64,000 nt of DNA from Brevibacillus reuszeri (GCF_001187725.1 NZ_LGIQ01000009.1:442859-506858), one strand, 5' to 3'. Counted from the first letter of the stretch, positions 26,862 through 36,153 are shown. Numbers and translations: made by a program. Notes: generated by a model from the sequence alone, not told the origin.

Positions 26862-27830
26862 TTATGCGTACAAATGACAAGCGACAAAGTGACCCGGGGT
26901 CACTTCTCTCAACACCGGGGCCTCTTCCCTGCATGGTGCAAAACATTCTGGGCAGCGCGAAGCAAACCGACAGCCTTTAGGGGGATCGATTGGACTGGGA
27001 ATGTCACCCTCCAGTAAGAGCTCCTTTTTTTTAATCGCAGGATCGGGGACTGGAATCGCTGCCATGAGGGCTTGCGTGTACGGATGAAGTGTATTTTGAA
27101 ACAGCTGTTCCACGCTTCCCATCTCGACAATCTGCCCGAGATACATGACGCCAACACGGTCACTGATATGTTCGACCACGCTGAGATCATGGGCGACAAA
27201 CAGCATGGTCAGCCCCAGTTCTTCGCGCAATCGGGACAGCAAATTAAGAATCTGTGCCTGTACCGATACATCTAAAGCCGAAACCGGTTCATCGGCAAAA
27301 ATAAATCGCGGCTCTACCGAAAGCGCTCTGGCGATACCTATTCGTTGTAGCTGTCCCCCGCTGAATTCGTGGGGATAACGCTCGATCACATCCGCCGACA
27401 AACCGACCAGGTCCATAAGTTCTTCGATTCGCCCCATAGCTTCTTTGCCTTTTGCAATCTGGTGAACAGACAATACCTCTTCCAGTGACTGGCGAATGGT
27501 CATACGGGGATTTAGGGAGGAGTACGGGTTCTGAAACACCATTTGCATATCACGTCTGAGTGCCAGCAGTTCTTTTGGCGAGCAGCCCGTCACCTCCTTG
27601 CCATCGTATATGACACTGCCCTCAGTCGGGTCAGTGACTCGCAAAATACAGCGGCCCGTTGTTGATTTCCCGCACCCACTCTCTCCCACGAGCCCAAAAA
27701 CTTCCCCTCGTAAAATATGGAAGGATACATCGTCCACAGCCTTCAGAAGCTGCTGATGCTTTCCGAAAAAATTGGTTTTTCCGGCGGGATAATACTTCTT
27801 CAGTTGCTTAACCGTGAGTAGTTCTTCCAT
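26862..27830 (-). CDS. Peptide ABC transporter ATPase, OppF/DppF-like (second system)
   Basis: This 322-residue ATPase has Walker [10 protein letters not shown], signature FSGGQLQRIGIARA (note QLQ rather than QRQ), Walker B FIFADEP and H-loop FVAHDLS. The cysteine tail is GCRFASRCPECFAPC. It overlaps the OppD-like gene by 31 bases and is followed by the M42 peptidase. Confidence 0.92.
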   Translation of the reverse strand: MEELLTVKQLKKYYPAGKTNFFGKHQQLLKAVDDVSFHILRGEVFGLVGESGCGKSTTGRCILRVTDPTEGSVIYDGKEVTGCSPKELLALRRDMQMVFQNPYSSLNPRMTIRQSLEEVLSVHQIAKGKEAMGRIEELMDLVGLSADVIERYPHEFSGGQLQRIGIARALSVEPRFIFADEPVSALDVSVQAQILNLLSRLREELGLTMLFVAHDLSVVEHISDRVGVMYLGQIVEMGSVEQLFQNTLHPYTQALMAAIPVPDPAIKKKELLLEGDIPSPIDPPKGCRFASRCPECFAPCREEAPVLREVTPGHFVACHLYA

Positions 27831-28822
27831 CCTGGATCGCCCTTTCGTTTCACTAGCTCATCTGCGTGATGGCAAGCGACAGCATGAGCAGGTCGCAATC
27901 GTTCGAGAACTGGCTTCTGCTGCTCGCAGCGTGTGCTCTTGTAAGGACAGCGCTTGGCAAATGAGCAGCCGATCATTTCCTCCGTTAATTTTGGCGGTGC
28001 TCCCTGGATCGGCTGCAGACTGCCCTTTCGTTGTCCCAATCTTGGAATCGATTCAATCAGGCCCCATGTATATGGGTGAAGCGGTTCCTCAAATAAAGTA
28101 GCGACATCAGCACTCTCCACAATCTCACCAGCGTACATCACCGACACGCGGTCACATACTTGTGCAACGACTCCGAGATCATGCGTGATCAACAGAATCG
28201 ACATGTTGTACTGCGTCTGCAATTGCTTCATCAGGCGCAATATCTGTGCTTGAATCGTCACATCAAGTGCAGTCGTCGGTTCATCAGCGATGAGCAGCTT
28301 GGGCTTGCAAGCAAGTGCAATGGCGATCATCAGTCTTTGCAGCATGCCGCCACTAAACTCATGCGGATACTGTCCGTAGCGTTTTTCAGCAGATGGAATG
28401 GACATATCCTGCATGATTCGAATCGTCTCTGCCCTCGCCTGTTGCTTGCTGTAGTTTTTGTGATAGCGAAGCACCTCTGCAATCTGTTCTCCAACCTTGA
28501 TCAGGGGGTTCAGAGAGGTCATCGGATCCTGGAAAATCATCGATATCATGTTTCCACGGATATTGCGCATCTGTTTTTCCGTTTTTTTAACGAGATCGTC
28601 ACCTTCCAGCAGGATTTCGCCGGATGTAATTTGTCCGCCCTGGTTTTCGACGATACGCATGATCGAGCGAGCCGTCACACTTTTTCCACTTCCGCTCTCT
28701 CCAACGATGCCGATGGTTTCCCCAGGTTTGATTGAAAGATTCACTTGCCGCACTGCAAAGGCGATTTTTTCCTCGGTCTTGAATTGCGTCGATAAATTAG
28801 TCACTTCCAAAAGTTGGTCCAA
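27800..28822 (-). CDS. Peptide ABC transporter ATPase, OppD/DppD-like (second system)
   Basis: This 340-residue ATPase has Walker A GESGSGKSVT, signature FSGGMLQRLMIAIA, Walker B LLIADEP and H-loop LITHDLG. The cysteine tail is MIGCSFAKRCPYKSTRC. It overlaps both its upstream neighbour (26 bases) and the OppF-like gene, a sign of tight translational coupling. Confidence 0.92.
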   Translation of the reverse strand: MDQLLEVTNLSTQFKTEEKIAFAVRQVNLSIKPGETIGIVGESGSGKSVTARSIMRIVENQGGQITSGEILLEGDDLVKKTEKQMRNIRGNMISMIFQDPMTSLNPLIKVGEQIAEVLRYHKNYSKQQARAETIRIMQDMSIPSAEKRYGQYPHEFSGGMLQRLMIAIALACKPKLLIADEPTTALDVTIQAQILRLMKQLQTQYNMSILLITHDLGVVAQVCDRVSVMYAGEIVESADVATLFEEPLHPYTWGLIESIPRLGQRKGSLQPIQGAPPKLTEEMIGCSFAKRCPYKSTRCEQQKPVLERLRPAHAVACHHADELVKRKGDPGWKNYSRLSN

Positions 28823-30074
28823 GACTGTTCCTCCGTTTCTTCCAGTTTGTCGGAATCGTAAGCAATACGGCTACTGACACAGACACCAATACATCAACCA
28901 GAACACCGATGGTTACTCCACTTGTTAGCGAATAAAAGCAGCCTGTTGTCAGTCCAGCGATGATGACTATCGCTGCACCTCCCCGTCCCAGCTTGCTTAT
29001 GAGGAGAACGACTGGCGCCACTGCTGCCCAAATCAGTGCAAAATTGAGCATCGTGTCAAGGATGGTCAGCTTGGGGAACAAAAGAGAAATCGCTCCCGCA
29101 ACCAAAATGATGGCTCCCCGCATCCAAACTGCACTCTTCTGTTCCCCGAGCGTGGCTTGTGGTACAGCGGTGATGAGAATAATGATTAAGGTCACAATCA
29201 ACAAAACGATACCGATCTGACCGGCGAAGTAGCCGACGACCATTACGCTCACCTGATCTGGAAACGAAGGCCAAATTGCTTCTGCTTTGGACACGAACGA
29301 AAGGGTGCCCATAGATATTGGGAGACATGCCCAGATCAGCGGTGCAAGACAAAAGCATAGGCCGCGCTTTGACACCTTGATCTGGTGAAAAGTTATTCTC
29401 AGACGCGGATGGATCAGACTGCCAGTCATGAAACGAACCAGCAAAGCGCCCGCCAAGCTCCAGCTTGATGAAATATCCAGCCGAAGCATATCGGTAGCGA
29501 GGAATTTCACACCCGAATAAACCGTCGGCACACTGACTTTCAGATAGACGAGTGTCGGAAGCAGCATCGTTGCAGACATCGCCAGAAGTACGATGACAAA
29601 TGACGCCTGATTTGGTTTTCCAAATTGCACCGCCAGCATCAGAAGCAAAAACGATGTCACAAAAGCTATTGACAAATGGTCATTGATACTATAAATGAGG
29701 TTAAGAATCATCTTGCCCGCCAGTACCGAGATGAGGATATCTTCGAGCACCCAAAGCAGTGGCAAATAGCGCAAAGGCTGACGCTGGTATATTATTTTTC
29801 GGTTAACCATGAAAATGAACAGCAAGCCAAGAATTCCTGCGACACTGTAACCCAACATCCCGATTATTCCGTATTGATAGGACGCTTGTGCTGAGGCTAG
29901 AAAACAGGGAATTCCAATCCAGAGTCCTAGCAGCTTGACGATTCCTTTTCCTACACCGAGCTTTTCTTCATCGCTGGCGACCTGATTTCGCTGTGTCCAA
30001 TACATCGCGAGCAGACAGGCAAGCAAAGAGATGATAGTAAACAAGTGGATATTATACACGTTCATAGCTGTCAC
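28797..30074 (-). CDS. Polytopic membrane protein, possibly sodium/solute-symporter-like
   Basis: This 425-residue protein has roughly twelve hydrophobic helices and almost no soluble domain. I do not recognise a definite family. The early segment with GLWIGIPCFLASAQAS and a glycine-rich following helix is reminiscent of sodium:solute symporters. Its start overlaps the response-regulator stop by four bases, and its end overlaps the OppD-like gene. It is therefore translated with the two-component system. Because the kinase next door has no extracellular sensor, this protein may be its signal-sensing partner. A plain transporter is the alternative. Confidence 0.55.
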   Translation of the reverse strand: MTAMNVYNIHLFTIISLLACLLAMYWTQRNQVASDEEKLGVGKGIVKLLGLWIGIPCFLASAQASYQYGIIGMLGYSVAGILGLLFIFMVNRKIIYQRQPLRYLPLLWVLEDILISVLAGKMILNLIYSINDHLSIAFVTSFLLLMLAVQFGKPNQASFVIVLLAMSATMLLPTLVYLKVSVPTVYSGVKFLATDMLRLDISSSWSLAGALLVRFMTGSLIHPRLRITFHQIKVSKRGLCFCLAPLIWACLPISMGTLSFVSKAEAIWPSFPDQVSVMVVGYFAGQIGIVLLIVTLIIILITAVPQATLGEQKSAVWMRGAIILVAGAISLLFPKLTILDTMLNFALIWAAVAPVVLLISKLGRGGAAIVIIAGLTTGCFYSLTSGVTIGVLVDVLVSVSVAVLLTIPTNWKKRRNSLGPTFGSD

Positions 30075-31201
30075 TCACCCGATGTCAACCGGTACTCACG
30101 CGGTGACTGTCCCTGGAGCTTGCGAAAGGTAACAGCAAAATAGTTTGGACTGCTGAACCCGACACAGTGCGAAATGTACTCAATCGAGAGAGCTGGATTG
30201 TCTAGGAGCTCCTTGGCCTTTTCGATGCGAAGCTTCGTTAAAAGATCGACGAACGTTATGCCCAGACGCTTTTTTAAAATCCGACTTAAATGGGAAGGAC
30301 TGATATGCACCTCTGAGGCCAGATCATTGATTGTAAGTAAGAGTTCATAATGCTTTGACAGAAAGCTAAGGCACTGCCCGATGATCGCCTCTTCTTTGTT
30401 TTGCGAAACCTTGATTGCGGAAAAAAAGGACTTGCGCAAGGCATCCAAAGAATCGACCCGCTCTCCCACACCATATGTCCACTGTAATTCAGGATACGTT
30501 TTTTCCCATCGCAGCTTGCGATAGGCCAAAAGCTCACAAAATTTCTGCACTTCGCGGTCGTTATCGACATGGGACAAATATACCCAGAATCCTTCGATTG
30601 GCTGCGGGGCCACCACCGTGTCTGGGAGGGCGATGGGAAACTGCTGAACGATCCTCTCCTTTTTATCCATTCCGCGGTTTTGTTCAGCCTCTGTTTTTAC
30701 TACGAGAACCAGATTGGGCGTAAAGGAAAATTCAGCCTTCCAGGCCGATTCCGGGACCTTTACTCTCAACGGATTGACCCCCAGCCATTGCTCTATCGCT
30801 GTTTGCAGCAACAACGGTCTCACATTTCGTTTCGCTGCCAACTCCTGGGTCATTTTTTCATATAAATGGATCAATTCGTTGGGAACGACTGGCTTCAGAA
30901 TATAGCCACAAACCCCGATCTCCATTGCTGTTTTTGCATAGTGGAATTCTCCATGAGCAGAGATCAGAGCAACCTGAACATCTGGCCAACCTCGCTTGAT
31001 CCGCTCCAGTGTCTCAAGTCCGTTCCATCCAGGCATTTGGATATCCAGGAAAACAATGTCTGCCTCCTGCTGTTCCATTAGGGATAGGGCTTGCATTCCG
31101 TTTGCTGCCGAACGGACGATGGCATTCCGATCATACGAAGAGAGTATGCTATTCAGATTCAACAGTTCCAGTGGCTCGTCGTCTACGATCAGTACCTTCA
31201 T
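30071..31201 (-). CDS. Response regulator, REC + AraC-type DNA-binding (YesN family)
   Basis: This 376-residue protein has a receiver domain (about 1-120) with the acidic pair DDEP, the phospho-acceptor aspartate in FLDIQMPG and the conserved lysine in ILKPV. A middle region of unknown fold and a C-terminal AraC double helix-turn-helix follow (about 270-372: LASEVHISPSHLSRILKK and GFSSPNYFAVTFRK). YesN-type regulators activate nearby uptake operons, here most likely the peptide transporter genes. Its start overlaps the kinase gene by four bases. Confidence 0.92.
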   Translation of the reverse strand: MKVLIVDDEPLELLNLNSILSSYDRNAIVRSAANGMQALSLMEQQEADIVFLDIQMPGWNGLETLERIKRGWPDVQVALISAHGEFHYAKTAMEIGVCGYILKPVVPNELIHLYEKMTQELAAKRNVRPLLLQTAIEQWLGVNPLRVKVPESAWKAEFSFTPNLVLVVKTEAEQNRGMDKKERIVQQFPIALPDTVVAPQPIEGFWVYLSHVDNDREVQKFCELLAYRKLRWEKTYPELQWTYGVGERVDSLDALRKSFFSAIKVSQNKEEAIIGQCLSFLSKHYELLLTINDLASEVHISPSHLSRILKKRLGITFVDLLTKLRIEKAKELLDNPALSIEYISHCVGFSSPNYFAVTFRKLQGQSPREYRLTSGE

Positions 31202-31986
31202 GCTTCCACCCCCCGATATTCGATCTTGATTTGACTGACTGTCCCGGCCATAAGCCGAGTAATCGACAGTCCGCTTTCCTTGCCGAAATGATGTACGAGA
31301 CGCGAATGGACATTTTTCAATCCGATTCGCAGCTTGCCTTCCCCACTATGGTAAGTGACTTTCCAGTGCTCAAACTCCTCGAGTACCCGTTCGCTTATCC
31401 CCGCTCCATTGTCCGCTACTGCAATTTGCAGAACCCCTTGCCCATAAGTTGCCGTGAGAGCGATTGTTCCACCCGTAATCTGGGGCTCAACCCCATGAAT
31501 ACAGGCATTCTCTACAAGTGGCTGAATCGTCAGGAGGGGAATCGGTAGTTCCAGCACATCGTCGTTTGCACGAATATGCCAGGTCAAACGAGTACCAAAG
31601 CGAAGCTCTTGCAATGTTAAATAATGCTTGACATATTCCAGCTCTTCCCGTACGGTCACGAGCGGCCCAGCTTCCTTCAAGTGATAGCGCATTAGCGAGG
31701 CTATCGCATAGGTTGCCTGTTCTGCCTCCCGTTTTTTGTCAATACGGATAAGTGTGGAGATGATGTTCAGGGCGTTGAACAAGAAGTGCGGTCTGATTTG
31801 TGAAGACAACTGCAAAAATTTAGACTCTTTCAAAAGCACTTCCAGCTCCGCCCTTTTTTTCTCGACTTCCAAGTAATCAATTTCCTTTTCGGTGATCAAG
31901 ATCACCACAATCGTAGTGAGACCGATAATCCCACCTACGATCCCGAGTACGATCACTAACGTAAACAAATTGAGTGAAAGCAGCAT
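31198..31986 (-). CDS. Short sensor histidine kinase (YesM/LytS-type core)
   Basis: At only 262 residues it has one N-terminal membrane helix (about 5-32), a short coiled linker, the His-kinase core with the phospho-acceptor histidine in QIRPHFLFNALN, and an ATPase domain with N-box PLVENACIHG and G-box DNGAGI. The long extracellular Cache domain of normal YesM kinases is absent, so the signal must come from a partner. The overlapping regulator and the membrane protein after it form a three-gene unit inside the peptide-ABC operon. Confidence 0.9.
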   Translation of the reverse strand: MLLSLNLFTLVIVLGIVGGIIGLTTIVVILITEKEIDYLEVEKKRAELEVLLKESKFLQLSSQIRPHFLFNALNIISTLIRIDKKREAEQATYAIASLMRYHLKEAGPLVTVREELEYVKHYLTLQELRFGTRLTWHIRANDDVLELPIPLLTIQPLVENACIHGVEPQITGGTIALTATYGQGVLQIAVADNGAGISERVLEEFEHWKVTYHSGEGKLRIGLKNVHSRLVHHFGKESGLSITRLMAGTVSQIKIEYRGVEA

Positions 31987-32010
31987 AGCCCCTCCCCGAA
32001 TTTCTTTTGC

Positions 32011-32901
32011 CTACGCCCTCCGCTGCTTCGGATCGAGATAGTCTCGCAAACAGTCACCAAATAGATTGAAAGCAATGACGGTTATCATGATGGCAAAACC
32101 AGAAGCTAACGCTGCATTAACGGAAATCAGCATGTATTCGCGTCCCTCTGAGAGCATGTAGCCCCAATCTGCTGTAGGAGGCTGCACGCCAAGCCCAAGG
32201 AAGCTGAGTGCTGCCAGATCCAGAATCGCGTACGCCAAATCCAGCATCGCATTGACCAGAATGGTAGAATAACAGTTTGGCAGGATATGGCGAAAAATGA
32301 TTCGTGTGTGGGAGTACCCAAGTGTCCGGGCAGCTTCTACATACGACTGCGACTTTTCCACCATCGCAACCGATCGGACGATTCTGGAAATCATCGGAAT
32401 ATATACGATTCCCAAAGAAATGATTGCGTTTTCAAATCCACGTCCGAACGTAGCGACGATAATAAATGCAAGCAATAGCGACGGGAAAGCTAGCATCACA
32501 TCCCATACGCGGTTGATGATGCTGTCCACGCGGCCACCGAAATAACCGGAAACAAGCCCAAGCGGTACTCCAATGACGAGTGATATCAACACCACGAAAA
32601 TGGCTCCTAGCAGCGTAGTTCGGGCACCATACAGAATTCGGCTGAAAATGTCTCGTCCCTGCTTATCCGTACCAAACCAGTGATCCGAAGAGGACTGCTG
32701 CATGGACAGGGCTAAATCCTGAGCGTCTGGGTCATGAGGAGAAAGCAGTGGTGCGAACAGGGCAATCAGTACAATGATAAGAATCAGGCCCCCAGAAATG
32801 ATAGCTGTTTTGTTGCGAAAAAAAGGAGAAGCAAGCAATCCTTTTCTTTTTTTGATGGGGGCTCCTTTTTCCGTTTTGATATGAACCGGTGCGATAGCCA
32901 T
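32011..32901 (-). CDS. Peptide ABC transporter permease, DppC/OppC-like (second system)
   Basis: This 296-residue permease has the signature DKQGRDIFSRILYGART, about six membrane helices and the EAA loop EAARTLGYSHTRIIFRHILPN. It lies 15 bases after the DppB-like gene and 24 before the kinase gene. Confidence 0.92.
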   Translation of the reverse strand: MAIAPVHIKTEKGAPIKKRKGLLASPFFRNKTAIISGGLILIIVLIALFAPLLSPHDPDAQDLALSMQQSSSDHWFGTDKQGRDIFSRILYGARTTLLGAIFVVLISLVIGVPLGLVSGYFGGRVDSIINRVWDVMLAFPSLLLAFIIVATFGRGFENAIISLGIVYIPMISRIVRSVAMVEKSQSYVEAARTLGYSHTRIIFRHILPNCYSTILVNAMLDLAYAILDLAALSFLGLGVQPPTADWGYMLSEGREYMLISVNAALASGFAIMITVIAFNLFGDCLRDYLDPKQRRA

Positions 32902-32916
32902 ATGGACTCTCCTTCC

Positions 32917-33855
32917 TTACTGGTAACGAATCCGCGGGTCAATCACAGCATAGAGCAGGTCGACAAGCAGGTTCAAAAGCAGAAAAACGACGACCATAAA
33001 AAGAATGGTTCCCTGCACAACAGGATAATCGCTTGTTTGGACACCATTGATGATCAGACTACCAAGCCCACCAAGCCCAAATGTATACTCGACCAGCACC
33101 GTTCCTACCATTAAAAATCCGATTTGCAATCCGGTTACGGTCAATAGAGGAATCAGTGCGTTACGCATCCCGTGTTTGAGTATGATGATGGCACGCGGCA
33201 GTCCTTTTGCAATCGCCGTCTGCATATAGTTTGTGCTAAGTACATCAATCATGCCAGAGCGGGTGATCCGCATGATCAGAGCAATCATATTGACTGCCAG
33301 CGCAAACGAGGGGAGCAGCAGATGAGTCAGGTTGTCGACAAATCCTTTGCCTGCTCCGAAAGCTGGCAACCAGTTGAGTTGAAAGGAAAAAAGCAGTACA
33401 AGCAAAACCCCGGTGAAAAAGACGGGTGACGACATGCCAGCTAAGGCAAACAGCGAGGAGAGATAATCTACCCATGTCTGCTTCCGCATTGCTGCCAGTA
33501 TTCCTAGCGGTACAGCCATCGCTAGGGTCAAGACGATGCTCATGAAAACGAGCTGCAAGGTCAATGGAAGACGTTCTCCTATCATAACGGAGACCGATTG
33601 CTTCATTTTGAAGCTTTCACCCAAATCACCCGTGAGAGTATTTTTCAACCAGATGGTATATTGCTCCCATACCGGCTTGTTCAAATGGTATTTTTCCCGG
33701 ATATTTTCCAGCACTTCTGGCGTCGTTTGATGACCGCCTACCATGATCAATGCCGGATCGCCTGGAACGAGTCGTGACATGCCAAAGATAATGACCGAGA
33801 CGACAAACAGGATCGGTATAAGCAGAAGAAGACGCCTAGCCACATAGTGAACCAC
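32917..33855 (-). CDS. Peptide ABC transporter permease, DppB/OppB-like (second system)
   Basis: This 312-residue permease begins MVHYVARRLLLLIPILF, with SRLVPGDPALI after helix 1 and the EAA-like loop LSTNYMQTAIAKGLPRAIII. It forms the heterodimeric channel with the next gene. Confidence 0.92.
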   Translation of the reverse strand: MVHYVARRLLLLIPILFVVSVIIFGMSRLVPGDPALIMVGGHQTTPEVLENIREKYHLNKPVWEQYTIWLKNTLTGDLGESFKMKQSVSVMIGERLPLTLQLVFMSIVLTLAMAVPLGILAAMRKQTWVDYLSSLFALAGMSSPVFFTGVLLVLLFSFQLNWLPAFGAGKGFVDNLTHLLLPSFALAVNMIALIMRITRSGMIDVLSTNYMQTAIAKGLPRAIIILKHGMRNALIPLLTVTGLQIGFLMVGTVLVEYTFGLGGLGSLIINGVQTSDYPVVQGTILFMVVVFLLLNLLVDLLYAVIDPRIRYQ

Positions 33856-33916
33856 TTTTATCTACCGCCTTTCTTAAATGGATTGGCGCAAACGAGGGCA
33901 GGTTGGAGCCCGCCCG

Positions 33917-35566
33917 CTACTCTGTAAAATAAACATCCTTCATAATCGCCTGCCAGAAAACCATCGGGGAGATTTCGTACCCAGCCACGTTTTTCGAAGT
34001 AATCATAAAATGCTTCTGATGACTGACGACAATCCAAGGCGCATCCCCCGCAATCAGTTTTTCCGCCTGTATCATCATTTCGCTTCGTTTTGTGTCATCG
34101 GTCAATCGTCCTTGTTCGATAAGCAGTTTGTCTACTTCCGGATTCTTGTAGTTGGCGAAGTTCGAACCGCCGTCAGCAGCATTGGCAGACAGGAACAACG
34201 GTTGCAGACTGCCTGATGGATCAGGAAAATCGGAGTTCCAGTTTTGAATCAACATATCGTAATCGCGTGCACCGCCCCATGAACGAGTATTGAGCTCTTC
34301 CCCTGTCACTTTCTCCACCTCCAGATTAATACCCAGTGGTTTGACGGCTGCCTGGAGGGCAAGAGCGATGTTCATCCGCAAACTGTCTCCATCGACGAGG
34401 ATTTTTCCATTAAATCCGTTCGGCACGCTGGATTCAGCGAGGAGCTGTTTTGCTTTTTCCATGTCGTAGCTGTAATCAGGAATCTCATTATAAGCCGCTT
34501 CCCACTTCTCTTTTTCAAATAACCACAGAGCTGGCGGGACTGGCACCGATTTGCCTGCGACACCAGCATCTTTGATGATCTCTTTCACGATTTTCTGCTT
34601 GTCGAGTGCGAAGTTTATCGCTTGACGCACTTTTACGTCATCAAATGGCTTGCGCTGTGTGTTCATCGCTACAAAATCGCTGAGAAAGCTGTCCGAACGA
34701 CTGATTTTTACACTATCCATTTTTTCTACCACTTCCTGTAGGTCAATCGGAAGCGTAATCGCCATATTGATTTGTCCTGTTTTTAAGCCTGTTACTCGTG
34801 TTATTGCTTCCGGTATCACCTTGTAGACAATTTTGTCCAGGTACGGACCGCCTGTCTTGTCCCAGTAGTTCGTATTCTTTTCCAGTACGATCTCCGAACC
34901 GGTTTGCCAACTCACGTATTTAAAAGGTCCTGTCCCCATTACTCCGCCATCCGGCTTGCCAAAATTGCTGGCATGTGCTTCATAATACGCTTTGCTGATG
35001 ACGTGTCCGGCTGGGGTTGCCATAGCGTATCGCCAGTTGGAATCAGGTTCTTTCAACGTCACTTTTACAGTCGAATCATCTACTTTTTCGATCTTATCCA
35101 CATTGCCATACATCCACCCAAGATAAGAGGCGGTTTTGGGATCACGCGTGCGTTCCATGGAAAAAATGACATCGTCCACGGTCATTGGCGTTCCGTCAGA
35201 GAAAGAGACCCCTTTTCGTATGTGGTATAGATACGTTTTGGGATCAGGATTCTCCCATTTCTCTGCAAGACTTGGAACGAGCTTTGAATTCTCATCAAAC
35301 TTTAAAAGCCCTTCGGTAATCTGGTTGACGACTGTAGAGAAATCATACGTAAAGGCAGGGTCCAGTGAAACGATATCCTGATACAGAGCATACGTAAGCG
35401 TTCCCCCTGATTTTGGACCTGCCACTTTTGTCGTCCCCTGCTCTTGTTTTTCACTCCCTGCCCCCGTGCCAGGTGACGAGGATGGAGCGCTGGAACAGCC
35501 AGAGACAAAGACCGTAATGGCCAGGCTGACAGAACTTGCGACATGAAAGATTGTTTTTCTTTTCAA
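33917..35566 (-). CDS. Peptide-binding lipoprotein, DppA/OppA-like (second system)
   Basis: This 549-residue family-5 solute-binding protein has signal and lipobox VFVSGC followed by a Ser/Gly/Gln-rich linker. The signature region is IRKGVSFSDGTPMTVDDV. It starts with TTG preceded by GGGGG seven bases upstream. It is the first gene of the second peptide-ABC operon. Substrate range cannot be read from the sequence. Confidence 0.9.
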   Translation of the reverse strand: MKRKTIFHVASSVSLAITVFVSGCSSAPSSSPGTGAGSEKQEQGTTKVAGPKSGGTLTYALYQDIVSLDPAFTYDFSTVVNQITEGLLKFDENSKLVPSLAEKWENPDPKTYLYHIRKGVSFSDGTPMTVDDVIFSMERTRDPKTASYLGWMYGNVDKIEKVDDSTVKVTLKEPDSNWRYAMATPAGHVISKAYYEAHASNFGKPDGGVMGTGPFKYVSWQTGSEIVLEKNTNYWDKTGGPYLDKIVYKVIPEAITRVTGLKTGQINMAITLPIDLQEVVEKMDSVKISRSDSFLSDFVAMNTQRKPFDDVKVRQAINFALDKQKIVKEIIKDAGVAGKSVPVPPALWLFEKEKWEAAYNEIPDYSYDMEKAKQLLAESSVPNGFNGKILVDGDSLRMNIALALQAAVKPLGINLEVEKVTGEELNTRSWGGARDYDMLIQNWNSDFPDPSGSLQPLFLSANAADGGSNFANYKNPEVDKLLIEQGRLTDDTKRSEMMIQAEKLIAGDAPWIVVSHQKHFMITSKNVAGYEISPMVFWQAIMKDVYFTE

Positions 35567-35861
35567 GTAGATTCCCCCGTTTTGGATTATTTTTTTATTA
35601 ATTCAGAATTATAGGTCACATAGAACGAAATAGATGTGCTATTCTTGCATGCAACTTGTAATATTCGATCATCTTTAATTTCGCGCTAACAGCAAGCCTC
35701 TTGTCCAAATAAAAAAAAGGATGCTAGTTTGTGCCGAGACGAAAACTCGTACACTCTGATCATCTAATTGAATGAATGAAGATCTTACTGAGCCATTTCG
35801 CGGGAATAAGCCTTCTACTCAACATCGTTTTTGACATTAAAATTGTTCCCCGATCATCCTC

Positions 35862-35930
35862 CTATCAGAAAAAACGAGAAAACCCCCATGCCGCACTAAA
35901 GTAGTGCACGACATGGGGGTTCTCCCGTAG
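35862..35930 (-). repeat. Palindromic element, copy 1 (terminator/attenuator-like)
   Basis: On the reverse strand GAGAA-CCCCCATG pairs with CATGGGGG-TT-TTCTC, an inner GCACTA/TAGTGC stem caps it, and a T-tract follows. It aligns over about 70 bases with 49084-49151. A C-to-G change in the outer stem of the other copy is matched by the complementary change on the opposite arm, so pairing is conserved. Confidence 0.75.
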
Positions 35931-35982
35931 CATGGAGGCGTTCAAGATCATCTTTTGGTTGCCTCTCGTTTGAACTTACGGC
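35924..35982 (-). promoter_or_regulatory. Pseudoknot-capable RNA segment before element copy 1
   Basis: Read on the reverse strand: CCGTA, then GTTCAA, GAGGC, TTGAAC, GCCTC and TACGG in that order. GTTCAA/TTGAAC and GAGGC/GCCTC interleave as an H-type pseudoknot with no base between their 3' strands, and CCGTA/TACGG closes the whole. A terminator-like hairpin follows at once. This is the arrangement of many riboswitches, but I cannot match it to a known class. Confidence 0.4.
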
Positions 35983-36106
35983 ATGGTTTTTTCTAAAGGA
36001 TATGAGTTAGGATGACACGGTGAAGCCGGCTAGTTCGGTTATGTACCCGAATCGAATAGACTTTTTCAACACTCTTATCATCATAGGAATAATGGGTATA
36101 GACCAT

Positions 36107-36153
36107 AGCTGGTTTGTTTGTTTAGAAATAGTCATTGTATAATTCTTGCTGCT
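36107..36153 (+). repeat. 47-bp direct repeat, copy 2 (3' end of ypsA-like gene)
   Basis: This is the intact-gene copy of the repeat at 16713-16759, with one mismatch. It spans the stop codon and final ten codons of the ypsA-like gene and 15 bases of flank. Confidence 0.85.

Larger units (their letters stand above)
35567..36121. other. Long intergenic region with structured elements
   Basis: These 555 bases hold a TATAAT-like -10 on the reverse strand (35613-35608) for the DppA-like gene and the palindromic element copy 1 (35862-35930). A pseudoknot-capable segment lies at 35924-35982, and the start of repeat copy 2 at 36107. No convincing ORF is present. A promoter -35 is not clear. Confidence 0.5.

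Noticed and set aside
16713..36153. An integrative element with integrase
   Set aside because: The flanking repeats exist, but no integrase, excisionase or transfer gene was found inside, so only the repeat is reported.
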